From positions 682,001-746,000 of the forward strand of contig CBDFKS010000007.1 in NCBI GenBank assembly GCA_965248905.1: 64,000 bases of DNA, written 5' to 3'. Shown here piece after piece: positions 1-8,666 of this stretch. A program made the translations under genes and the position numbers. The DNA comes from CBDFKS01 sp965248905. Lineage in GTDB: Bacteria; Chloroflexota; Dehalococcoidia; Lucifugimonadales; JAGWBF01. Positions within the stretch are counted from its first letter, which is position 1, and every line of letters begins with the position of its first letter. Below the pieces are notes generated by a model that was given only the letters and a program-made list of their open reading frames with translations, searched no databases and had not been told where the DNA came from.

Positions 1-200
1 GAGAGATTATCAAGATGGTACCTGGGGCAAACGTCGTGATCATAACGGCCTGCCATGAATCTGCCCTCCTTTCGGAAGCACTTCGTGTCGGGCCTTTCGT
101 GGTGTTGAGGAAGCCATTTGCACTGGAAGATCTTCATAAAGTTCTTACAAATGTAGCAGGCGGTGTAGCCGTAGGGCCTAAGGGGAGACAGACTAGATAG
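1..200 (+). CDS. Response regulator receiver domain, C-terminal end (partial)
   Basis: This is the last 65 or so residues of a protein whose start lies before the window; the frame is open from base 3. The sequence VVIITACHES followed by LRVGPFVVLRKPF is the second half of a CheY-like receiver domain: strand 4, the alpha-4 region, and the conserved Lys-Pro pair in KPF that contacts the phosphoryl group. The protein stops about 20 residues after the domain, so no DNA-binding output domain follows. It lies 133 bases upstream of a hybrid histidine kinase on the same strand, which suggests one signalling locus. The target is unknown. Confidence 0.75.
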   Translation, partial: EIIKMVPGANVVIITACHESALLSEALRVGPFVVLRKPFALEDLHKVLTNVAGGVAVGPKGRQTR

Positions 201-333
201 AGAAAGTGTGCCGTTTGATTCGTTCGTTGGGGCTTGCGGCTGTGTCAACAGGAATGCCATCAATTAAAGACCGATCCAACTCCTTGAGAACTAGGAACTG
301 ACCCATACAGCTGTGACATAGAAAAGGGGTGCC

Positions 334-2643
334 ATGTTTAAGAACTCCGACACCAATGTAGAAATCAGCCGTCTGATAGGATGGACCAACGAATATAAGC
401 TGACGTTCTTCTTTGCAATCACGGCCCTTGCCCTCATAGCTGCTGCAGCATTCTTAGCGAACGAGGTAGTCGGACGCCGGACCGAGGACCAACTCGTAAA
501 ACTGGCGGAGATAGACACCGCACGTGAGGCTATACACATCCAATCAATGGTGAGGAACGAAAGTACCATGGGCAATGGAACGATTGACACTGAGCACAGC
601 ATGCTGTCAACTGACGAGCCAAGCCAGATGGCGGGTTCAAGTCAAATGGCTCAGATGAAGCCCTTAACTCTTGCCTCGCTGTCTGCCCCGGGCGGACTAC
701 CTGATACTTTCCCCATGCTGGTCGAAGGATTCAACTTTGTACGACTGGACCTATTGGACCCCCAAGATAAGATCGTATGGAGTACGGATGCGGAAAGCAT
801 TGGGCTATACAAGTCGGATAGCACCCTTCACCGGCTCAAAGGGCACTCGCACCATGGGACATCCTCACTGCTACAAAAGGACGTTGAGCTAACCAGCCCA
901 GTGTTAGGACGCCTCAAGACCGATGTTGTGACAACCTACGTGCCACTAAGGGATGTCCCGTCCGGTGATATCATCGGTTCGCTTGAGCTTTATAGGGATG
1001 TGTCGGATGACCTGGCTCTTCAGGTGAATGACACCAGGGCTATTGTTCGGTGGACAACGGTGGGGACTATGGGTGGATTGTTCATTGGTCTTCTGGGTTT
1101 TATAACCGTCGCGAATGTGGGACTGAACAGGGTCCGAACGCGGGAAAAGTCTCTCATAGAAAGTCGGCTCGCTGAGCGAGAGGAGACGGAGGCCGCATTG
1201 AGGGAATCACGAGAACGTCTACTCACGGTCATCGAAAACACAGCTGTCTTCCTGTTCGCATTGGACGTCGATGGAGTGTTCACACTAGCAGAAGGCAAAT
1301 TATTGGGCGCCGACATAGATGAATCGAGCGGGTTAATCGGACGGTCTATGTTAGAGGTGTTCCACGGAGATCCCACGATCCTGGGAAACATCCGGGCAAC
1401 GTTAACCGGTGAGGCACGATCTCAGACCTTGGAGATGGACGGTCTGACATACGATGCCCGGTATGAATCGTTGCGAGACCTAGACGGTGAGGTGGTCGGC
1501 GTTGTTGGCCTATTCCAAGAAATAACCGAACGTAAGAAATTGGAAGAGCGCCTCCGTGAAACGAGCCATCTGGCCTCGGTTGGAGAGCTAGCCGCTGGTG
1601 TGGCCCATGAGGTCAACAACCCCCTGACTGTGGTGATGGGATTTACCGACCTACTGTTGGCCCAGGACTTATCAGAACCAATTAGGTCTGGCCTTGTCAA
1701 GATTCGGGCCGGGGGTCAGCGGGCTATTAAAGTGGTCGAAAACCTCCTCATTTTTGCTAGGACTCATGAGGCTAAGAAACTATACTGCGACGTTGGCGCG
1801 ATTGTAGAACGAGCCGTAGAAATAAAAGCCTACGACCTGAATGTGAACAATATCGAAGTAACTACGCATCGATCGAGCGACGTACCTAATACCATGGTGG
1901 ACGAGCACCAATTGATACAAGTGCTCGTAAACGTTATGACGAACGCCGAGCATGCGATCGCAGAATCCCAGTCAGGCAGTAAGCTGGTCATTCAAACCAG
2001 CAGGTCGGGCAATAAAATTAGAATCAGCTTGGCTGACGACGGCCCCGGTATCCCATTCGAGCACCTACGTACGATCTTCGAACCATTTTTCACCACGAAA
2101 GAAGTTGGCAAGGGAACCGGACTGGGCCTCAGCATATGCTACGGAATAGTCCGCCATCATGGCGGAGACATGTGGGCCGAAAGCGTTCAAGGTAAGGGGG
2201 CAACGTTCCACATCGACCTTCCCGTAACGAGTGTGGGCAAAGAAGTGGACGACCCGCTACCCCAACTGGAGCCAATATCTACCTCCAACAAGCATATACT
2301 AGTTGTGGACGATGAGCCGAACATTAGGGACCTCCTTGTGCAGACATTGTCGTTTGAAGGCTTAGTATCGGTGGACCAGGCCGAAACCGGAGAAGAGGCC
2401 TGGAGAAAGTTGCAAGTGAGTGCCTACGACTGCATTTTACTGGACCTAAAGATGCCAGGAATGGGAGGTCAGCAGCTCTACCACCTCATTGAGCAGTCCA
2501 GCAAGGAAATGGCCAGCAGGATCATTTTTCTAACGGGCGATACGATCAGCCGCGATACTCATGATTTCTTACAAGGTACTGGCAATCCTATGTTGAGTAA
2601 ACCGATCAGCATGGAGGATCTCAGAAGACGGGTCCTTCAATAG
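334..2643 (+). CDS. Membrane hybrid sensor histidine kinase (PAS, HisKA, HATPase, receiver)
   Basis: A 769-residue membrane-bound hybrid kinase. Transmembrane segments lie at about residues 23-43 and 240-263 and flank a sensory region of about 195 residues that is presumably outside the membrane. A PAS-like domain follows at about 290-400. The HisKA dimerisation helix has the H-box ELAAGVAHEVNNPL (phospho-acceptor His425). The ATPase domain has NVMTNAEHAI (N box), DDGPGIP (G1), FEPFFTTK (F box) and GTGLGLS (G2). A C-terminal receiver (about 654-769) has VVDDEP, Asp704 in LLDLKMPG and Lys756. All residues needed for phosphorelay are present. No domain tells the ligand. The next gene encodes a single receiver, a plausible partner. 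Confidence 0.93.
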   Translation: MFKNSDTNVEISRLIGWTNEYKLTFFFAITALALIAAAAFLANEVVGRRTEDQLVKLAEIDTAREAIHIQSMVRNESTMGNGTIDTEHSMLSTDEPSQMAGSSQMAQMKPLTLASLSAPGGLPDTFPMLVEGFNFVRLDLLDPQDKIVWSTDAESIGLYKSDSTLHRLKGHSHHGTSSLLQKDVELTSPVLGRLKTDVVTTYVPLRDVPSGDIIGSLELYRDVSDDLALQVNDTRAIVRWTTVGTMGGLFIGLLGFITVANVGLNRVRTREKSLIESRLAEREETEAALRESRERLLTVIENTAVFLFALDVDGVFTLAEGKLLGADIDESSGLIGRSMLEVFHGDPTILGNIRATLTGEARSQTLEMDGLTYDARYESLRDLDGEVVGVVGLFQEITERKKLEERLRETSHLASVGELAAGVAHEVNNPLTVVMGFTDLLLAQDLSEPIRSGLVKIRAGGQRAIKVVENLLIFARTHEAKKLYCDVGAIVERAVEIKAYDLNVNNIEVTTHRSSDVPNTMVDEHQLIQVLVNVMTNAEHAIAESQSGSKLVIQTSRSGNKIRISLADDGPGIPFEHLRTIFEPFFTTKEVGKGTGLGLSICYGIVRHHGGDMWAESVQGKGATFHIDLPVTSVGKEVDDPLPQLEPISTSNKHILVVDDEPNIRDLLVQTLSFEGLVSVDQAETGEEAWRKLQVSAYDCILLDLKMPGMGGQQLYHLIEQSSKEMASRIIFLTGDTISRDTHDFLQGTGNPMLSKPISMEDLRRRVLQ

Positions 2644-2826
2644 AACGGGGTCTATGGCTCCGCATCTGATCTTCTGGCATCGGTTGCCCGGCGGGAGAAG
2701 AATAAATGCTCAGGAGGATGCCCGAGCCTGCTGAGAGATGTTCCGATCGCGCCATAAGCAATGACGAGTTCCTGGGCATCATAAGTAACTGGGATTAGCG
2801 ATCCGACGCAGGTAAAGGGAGGTTCT

Positions 2827-3192
2827 GTGGTCAGGATTCTAATAGCGGACGACGAGGACAATATCAGAGAGGTGATCAAAGGCTCGCTAGCCGGGCAAGG
2901 TTATGAATTTGTCGAGTTCTCCGACGGAGCCGCAGCTTATACCGCGGCACACTCGGAGCAGTTCGATATCATTTTGTTAGATTTGACAATGCCGGTGATG
3001 AGCGGTCTCGAGGTCTTGCAGAAATTGAAGGAGAACCCCAGTACTAGGGAAGTCCCAGTATTAGTGCTGACCGCCAGACATTTACCGAAGTATGAGAACA
3101 AAGCTATGAGTTTGGGCGCCTCGGATTTCATCACCAAACCCTTTTCACCTGAGGAGCTGAGCGATAGGGTCCGGATGGCGTTGGCGCAGTAG
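2827..3192 (+). CDS. Single-domain response regulator (CheY-like)
   Basis: A 121-residue stand-alone receiver domain. It has the acidic pocket ADDED (residues 7-11), phospho-acceptor Asp52 in LLDLTMP, the switch Thr82 in LTAR and Lys104 in TKPF. There is no output domain, so it probably acts by protein contact or as a phosphorelay intermediate. The start is GTG at 2827, chosen because AGGGAGG sits just upstream at about 2816 and the protein then begins directly with the first receiver strand (VRILIADDE). It lies 183 bases after the hybrid kinase on the same strand and probably takes phosphoryl groups from it; that link is inferred from position. Confidence 0.9.
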   Translation: MVRILIADDEDNIREVIKGSLAGQGYEFVEFSDGAAAYTAAHSEQFDIILLDLTMPVMSGLEVLQKLKENPSTREVPVLVLTARHLPKYENKAMSLGASDFITKPFSPEELSDRVRMALAQ

Positions 3193-3954
3193 GTTACTAT
3201 TTCGCAATCTCGCGACGAAGCGCGAAGCCGGAGGCTAGCTGTAAAGGCGGCCGAGCAATACTGGGTGCCACAATCCAGGCTCCTGCCACAGCTGAACTGT
3301 TCATAAAAACCGATCCTTGTGTTTCCTACGTGGACAGTCATATTAACTCGGGCCAAGTGATTCTGGATATGGAAAGTAGGAATCCAGAGATCACCGGTGA
3401 TGGTGGCCGCCATATTGCACCCGAAATCCAGCACACCTTGGTGTGGTGCCCTCTTTAGGACCAGGGTGCAGTTTGGGACTCCCCATGGAGGGTAATGTCA
3501 ATGCGGTCTGGAATCTTTGGATTGCGTAGAGCCTTTCGAGCATTCGAGTCAATTCAAGGAGCCGTTGCCGGCTCAGGAATGAACCGGCCCCGGTTGGTCA
3601 TTGTTCTGTCAGCTGAAGGCGTAATTAGCAGTAGAATCGCAAGGATTCCCAGATTGTCAAACGCGTACCATAGGCTCACTGATCGGACTGTCGTAGAATG
3701 CTAGTCGCCCCTCATGATTAACAGGGCGACGGGGATGATCAGAATAACTCCAAGACGAGGCAACCAGGACCGCCAGGCATGTATTCAGGTATAGATCCAC
3801 CCTCCCTCGTCTCCACCAACTCCAAACTTTCAGCCTCTCCAGAGTTACGGCACAATATGGTCCGGTTACCGCGTTAACCTGCGCCTATTCTAATCGATCG
3901 GCTATTGCTGAAGGAATAGAGCATAATGAATTCGCACAGAGCCAGCAATGATCG
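3193..3954. other. Stretch without a convincing gene
   Basis: About 760 bases between the two-component genes and the integrase remnant. One short plus-strand frame (about 3495-3704, 69 codons) has GGAGGG ahead of it, but its protein is rich in Arg and Ser, matches nothing I know and has no domain features, so I do not call it. Given the pseudogenes that follow, this may be worn-out coding DNA. No tRNA, clear hairpin terminator or strong promoter was seen. Confidence 0.5.
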
Positions 3955-4795
3955 TACCCCTAAGCCTCGGTACAGTCGCCATCTGCTGCCAAGTCGTGTC
4001 CCGATCTCCTTCCGACTGCCTTAGATCGACCGTCGTAACAGCTAGGGAGCTGTGGTCCAGGAACCGGCTCACCTATTCCACTGACTCACCAGCCTCCCCC
4101 CTCAGCTTGGCTGCATAGTGGCGGAAGATGTGAACCCCAGCGGGCAATAGACCTGCTGCCCTGAAGTACCGGCGCAAGTTGCCATAGAAGGTGCCACTGG
4201 TGATGCCCTGCTTGCTGTTGGCACTGGACGGCCAAAGGGACTCAAGGGGCTGCATCATAGCAAGTTCCTTCCCTATAAAGGCCAGTGCCGGTTGTATGGC
4301 CTGAAAGGCTGGCTGGGGCAACTCACGTTTACCTCGCTTGCCTCCTTTCCCTTTGTAAGTATAGTAGAAGGTAGCTCCTTCCTGAATGAGGTTGCAGGCC
4401 TGGAGACTCAGCACTTCAGTGCGCCGCCCACCTGTAAGAGTCAACGTCAGAATGATAGCCCGGTCCCGCAACCGAACGGGTGTACCGGGAATCATCTCCA
4501 GCAGCTTTCTGATATCAGAGGGAATCAGTCCTCTTGGTGGTGCCGGTGTGGCCCTAAGCCGCTCCAGTTGGTCATATGAGTTGGAGCTAATGAGGTCCAT
4601 GCGAATGAGGACACGGTAAAAGGAACTAAGGCAGGCGATGCGGGCACCTATGGTGACGGAGGAGGGCTTCTTGCCAGAGAGGCCGGCGCCATGGGCGTAC
4701 CCAAACACCTCCGGACCTGTTACCTGATCAGGCGACTTCCCGAGGGTACCAAAGAAGTGGTGGTGAATGTATTGAAAAACATTTTCGCCCTGTGC
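3955..4795 (-). pseudogene. Tyrosine recombinase (integrase) remnant
   Basis: Reading on the minus strand gives a phage/XerD-type tyrosine recombinase. The recognisable parts are the end of the core-binding domain (YIHHHFFGTLGKSPDQVTG), the first catalytic Arg in TGGRRTEVLSL, a Lys-rich beta-hairpin (KGKGGKRGKRELP) and the His-x-x-Arg motif HIFRHYAAKL. The frame is then cut by TAG at 4073-4075. Translation past the stop continues the family pattern (VSRFLDHSSLAVTTVDL), but the place of the nucleophilic Tyr holds Asp (codon at 4025-4027). Upstream, stops close the frame near 4795 and the N-terminal part is missing. The gene is therefore dead as a recombinase. It probably marks an old integration; I see no attachment-site repeats. 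Confidence 0.82.
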
Positions 4796-5109
4796 AGTTC
4801 AGCGAAGCTTGTCAGGGGACGAGTTTTATCGGTCCTTCTGACCTCCCTTCTGATATAGATGTGACACGCCAGGTAGTGAATCTCAGCTGTCCGGTATTCA
4901 TTGCCTAGCAGAGCGTGTCTCGATGACCGGCGGTGCTCGTCAGCTTGATGCACATCCCCGTTGAGATTTTCAACCTGAGTAGACGCGTAGAGGACTTTAG
5001 TAGATACCTAGGAAACCAGAACTCGAGGTTGACGGGCTCCGGCCACGCTGCTAAGCTCCTGCCATTGGGGAACGACTTCACCAGGACGCTTTCGACGAGG
5101 ACGATAACT

Positions 5110-5850
5110 ATGGCCGTGACCAGGATCCTCTTACTTAACACCAGCAGGCCTGCCGCGCTCCACGGCCGCACCACACCGAAAACCCTCCGACCATTCCTTC
5201 CTCCCGACACCGAGGTGAAAATCTCCTGGCCACCACGTTGGAAGCACGCCATTGTTGACGAACCGAGCTTCGCTCTGGCGGTTCCCCACATCATGGCGCA
5301 GGTGGAGAGGTACCGCGGGAACTACAACGCCGTTGTGGTAAACCATCACTCCGACGGAGGCATCGAAGCGGTGAGGGCGATGGTAGAGGTGCCAGTGGTA
5401 GGCATTGGAGAAGCGCAGGCGTGGACCGCCGGTTATCTGGTGAACAGGTTCTCCATAGTTACCTTCGGAGATGGGCACCGGAGATTGGACTGGAAGATCG
5501 TCCGAAATATGGGCCTCCTGGACCGATTGGCATCGATAAGAGTGCCCCACGAAGAGCTGGCCCAATTCAAGAGCGACGGTTTTATGGGCGGGGTCTTCGA
5601 CGATGAAAATCTGCCCAAGACCCAAGAGATAATTATCGGGCAGTGCATAAAGGCGGTGGAGGAGGACGGCGCCCAGGCGGTGCTCCTTGGCGGCTCACCA
5701 GTTGGCTACCTCATGCCTGAGCTAGCGTCAGAGGCCAAGCGTCGTTTGGCAGAGCGAGGGCACGGGGAGGTACCGATCATCGAGCCGATGTCCACCGCTT
5801 TCCACCTGGCCAAGATGATGGTGGACCTGGGCCTGAGAAAGTTGGCCTAG
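5110..5850 (+). CDS. Asp/Glu/hydantoin racemase superfamily protein without the usual cysteines
   Basis: A 246-residue cytosolic protein with the two-domain racemase fold pattern: RILLLNTS at the start, VVVNHHSDGGIEAVR near residues 75-89, VPVVGIGEA at 94-102, and VLLGGSPVGYLMPEL near 191-205. Aspartate, glutamate and hydantoin racemases use one Cys in each half. Here those places read HHSDGG and LGGSPVG, so neither Cys is present and a classical racemase or maleate isomerase mechanism is unlikely. Start ATG 5110 is preferred because the protein then begins at the first strand; the frame is open further upstream but without family features. It lies among pseudogenes, so it may itself be losing function or may have another activity. 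Confidence 0.7.
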   Translation: MAVTRILLLNTSRPAALHGRTTPKTLRPFLPPDTEVKISWPPRWKHAIVDEPSFALAVPHIMAQVERYRGNYNAVVVNHHSDGGIEAVRAMVEVPVVGIGEAQAWTAGYLVNRFSIVTFGDGHRRLDWKIVRNMGLLDRLASIRVPHEELAQFKSDGFMGGVFDDENLPKTQEIIIGQCIKAVEEDGAQAVLLGGSPVGYLMPELASEAKRRLAERGHGEVPIIEPMSTAFHLAKMMVDLGLRKLA

Positions 5851-5966
5851 GGGGACGACCCGTTTCAGGTATGGTTGGAGGGAGTCCTCAATACCCAATC
5901 TCCCGCGTATGTCTGTACAAGGCCACGTTTTGCTCTCAAGAGCCACGAGTTGTTCAACGCGACAAG

Positions 5967-6887
5967 TCAGTCATTTCGGTCGGCTATATCGTACCCTGAT
6001 TTGGGCAAACGGACCTGGACCCCAGCCCGTTCGTCCTGAAGGGTGAGCACGATGGAACTGTCCCGATCACTCCAACTCCGGCTCATCGCCTCCGCATATT
6101 CCTGCTCACAGATGTCGACCAAGCGCATCGGAACTTGGTAGGCCTGCCCCAACTCAGTGGCCAGTCCAAGGTCTTTGTGAGCAATGTTCAGAGCGAACCT
6201 GGCATCAAAGTTACCCTGGAAGTAGGTCTCCGGCAGCCGGACGTGCAGGTTGGTCATGCTGCCCAGGGCTGCCCGACGGAATACATCCAAGATCACCTGG
6301 GGCGTAACTCCGGCCTTTACCGCCAACGACCAACACTCGGCCATGTCCGAGCAGAAGGAGGCGGCGTTGTGCATGATCTTACAGATAGAGCCAGCTCCAA
6401 TTTCTCCGGTGTGTTACACTTGCTTCCCTACCGCATCTAGGATTGGCATACACCTGGCAACGGTAACTGGGTCTCCCCCAACCATAACAAAAAGGTCTCG
6501 AGTCGCGGCTCGTTCGGCTCCGCCGTTGACAGGGGCGTCCAACATATCTACTCCACTCTCCCTAAATACGTCGTGGATTTTGCGCACCGCGAGCGGCGAG
6601 TTGGTGGTGTGGTCGATGTAGACTGCGCCCCGGCGCATCCCTTCTACTATGCCGCCGGGGCCCAGGGTAACCTCTTCCATCTGAGCCGGGCCCGGTAGGC
6701 AGGTGCAGATGATATCGCAGCAGTCAGCCACTTCCTTCGGCGAGTCGGCCCACTCGGCTCCTTGCTGCAGCAAAGGGGCAGCCTTACTCTTGACGATGTC
6801 GTGAACCACCATATCGAACCATGCTTTCAGGATATTCGCCGCCATGGGGGTGCCGATGTTGTCTGTGCCGATAAACCCAACATCCAT
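5967..6887 (-). pseudogene. 3-hydroxyisobutyrate dehydrogenase-like NAD-binding protein, in-frame stop
   Basis: About 306 codons of a beta-hydroxyacid dehydrogenase. The Rossmann start is MDVGFIGTDNIGTPMAANIL, followed by the substrate-region motif DAPVNGGAERA. After the second domain's entry motif TGEIGAGSICKIMHN (carrying the expected catalytic-type Lys), the all-helical C-terminal domain runs to the end. TAA at 6414-6416 interrupts the frame between GKQV and HTGEIGAG. Both sides are in the same frame and match the family continuously, so this is a substitution-type nonsense change rather than an indel. Such enzymes reduce or oxidise small beta-hydroxy acids with NAD(P). The first codon overlaps the truncated end of the upstream amidohydrolase. 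Confidence 0.83.
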
Positions 6888-7870
6888 GTTGCATCTCCGA
6901 TGGCCTCCACAACGTGGGACACGAACTCCTCGTTACATTCAACTGCGACGAAGCCCTGGCGCCTGAAATACTCCAAAGGTTTCATTTTTAGATGCTGCAT
7001 CTCTCCGAAGGGACTGCGCCACTGATAGTGGTCGTCCATTCGGTCCAGCCAGAAGGGAAGCCAACCACATTGGCCTTCTAGAAAACCAAATCGTAGGTTG
7101 GGGAACCTCTCCATCACGCCACCCATGATAATGTCCAAACATACCATCATCTGCTCCACCGAGTGGGTGGCAATATGGGCAATTCCCAGGTCGTCTGGAA
7201 ACCGGTCGGCCCCCGCCGCTGGCATGCGTGAGCCTGTGGTCTCGTGGAAGCCGATCGGAACCCCCAGGTCCTGAGCCATTGTCCATAGGGGATCATAGTA
7301 TGGGTCGTGGCACGACCGATTGTTGTACATGTTAGGACGGAGGAAGATGGCCAGGAAACCGAGCTTCTCAACGGCGCGTTTCGTCTCTGTCACCGCCGTC
7401 TCTATGTCATGGGGCGACACCGCAGCGGCCCCGAACATTCGCCTGGGGTCACCTGCATGGATGTAGTCGTATAGCCAATTGTTATAAGCTCGGCATGCCG
7501 CCTCCGCGAATCGAGGGTCAATGCCATTTTTAGCCGTGATATACATAGCTGACGTAGGGTACAGGACCGCGAGGTCAAGACCCTCCTTGTCCATAGCCCT
7601 AATCTGGGACTCCGGGCTAAACTCTGCGGCGATCTAAGCGGCGAAACGATCGGATAGAGCCCTCTCTTCCGCGTCACTCATCTCAGGGAAATTATAGTCC
7701 GTCAAGCTGGCCATTACCTCACCGTCAACGAGGGTGCGAATATCCCAGCGCCGCTCGTTCATCCGGCGGGGAGCCCTGTCCTTGAACTCAGGATCGATAT
7801 ATCGCTCCCAGAGATCCACCGACTCCATTACATGCAGTTCAGCGTCGATGAGTTGAAACCCGTTTTCCAC
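6827..7870 (-). pseudogene. Amidohydrolase family 2 protein, in-frame stop and truncated C-terminus
   Basis: An amidohydrolase of the TIM-barrel PF04909 type (the fold of aminocarboxymuconate decarboxylase-like enzymes). The N-terminus, with LIDAELHVMESVDLWERYI, supplies the usual metal-site His. TAG at 7634-7636 follows RFAA, and the same frame resumes with MDKEGLDLAVLYP. Further features are IGFHETTG, AHIATHSVEQM and FPNLRFGFLEGQCGW. The protein ends abruptly after VVEAIGDATW: the last part of the family, including the Asp of the usual S-x-D-Y-P-H motif, is gone. The junction falls at the start codon of the dehydrogenase pseudogene, as if a deletion had joined the two. Both defects make activity unlikely. 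Confidence 0.83.
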
Positions 7871-7957
7871 CGGACACCTCCCGTGGATTAGTTCGTGCTA
7901 ATTCTAGCATGATGGCGTGCTGGAGAAGGAACAGTCCGGTTTTCCCTTGGAAGGAAT

Positions 7958-8227
7958 GTGACGAACTCCACACTATGGATGCGGCACATAGCACTGACCG
8001 CTTGCCGCGGATTTAGCTACACTATGGGTGAGATGGCAGAGGATTTCTTCACAGCACTCGTTAACGCTAATACACCACGAGAAGTGGGTCAGAATAGGGG
8101 ATCGAAATTGATTAGAATCTGCGCCTGGTGCGACAAATATATGGGGTTAAAGCCTGGCAAAGGCTTAAACGGGGTAACGCATGGGATATGCGCGGACTGC
8201 GCAAAGAGGTTTAGTGAGAACTCTTGA
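7958..8227 (+). CDS. Small protein with a C-terminal four-cysteine zinc-ribbon-like motif
   Basis: An 89-codon frame from GTG 7958 with GGAAGG just upstream; internal ATGs at 8024 and 8033 are alternatives. The C-terminal third holds two CxxC pairs, ICAWC and ICADC, about 20 residues apart, with a Lys-rich loop between them. This matches a short probable metal-binding knuckle that I have often seen at the ends of bacterial signalling proteins (CAWC ... HGICxxC). The N-terminal half shows no domain. It lies between two pseudogenes, so it could be a surviving tail of a larger protein. Function unknown. Confidence 0.5.
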   Translation: MTNSTLWMRHIALTACRGFSYTMGEMAEDFFTALVNANTPREVGQNRGSKLIRICAWCDKYMGLKPGKGLNGVTHGICADCAKRFSENS

Positions 8228-8234
8228 ATTCAGG

Positions 8235-8584
8235 CTGCAGTCGGGGGTGGGCGACTCCAGCCGCTATCTGTTTTAGCATTTGCACGAGGTGCCAGTGCAT
8301 GTCATACCCTGCATCGACAGCAAGCTGGAGTTTGCGCCTCATCTCCAGGAACTAGCCGGCTACCCGTGGGCCTCCCACGCCAGCTATACGGTTCCATCCT
8401 GCCCGCGGCCTGGTCGATGATGCTGGCCCTCCGGTCCAGGGGTCTGGGGTCGGCGTGGACAACCTTGCACCTGATGTACGAAGAGGAGGCTGCGGCGGTA
8501 CTGGGCATCCCGAGCAACATCGCCCAGTGTGCCCTGCTGCCGGTGGCCTACTACACGGGGACCGACTTCAAGCCCGCGAAATGA
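8235..8584 (+). pseudogene. Nitroreductase family protein, C-terminal remnant
   Basis: The last third of an FMN-dependent nitroreductase is readable in pieces. One frame gives DSSRYLF, then TAG at 8274-8276, then HLHEVPVHVIPCID. A shift near 8360 moves to the frame reading YGSILPAAWSMMLALRSRGL and WTTLHLMYEEEAAAVLGI, and ending with GTDFKPAK. These segments follow each other exactly as in intact nitroreductases. The N-terminal flavin-binding half is absent. One nonsense codon plus at least one indel mark it as a dead gene. It closes the decaying stretch that begins near 3955. Confidence 0.75.
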
Positions 8585-8666
8585 CTATCCCAAGGGGACG
8601 CAACCCACTAGAACTCCTGGGGGACCAGGCGGTAAAGGCTTCGAGTCGACCTTGCCCAAGGAGCGG

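Noticed and set aside
3955..8584. Stop-codon reassignment or programmed readthrough as the cause of in-frame stops
   Set aside because: Both TAG and TAA occur as interruptions, both also end intact genes in this window, and the affected genes show further damage such as a lost tyrosine, truncation and frameshift.
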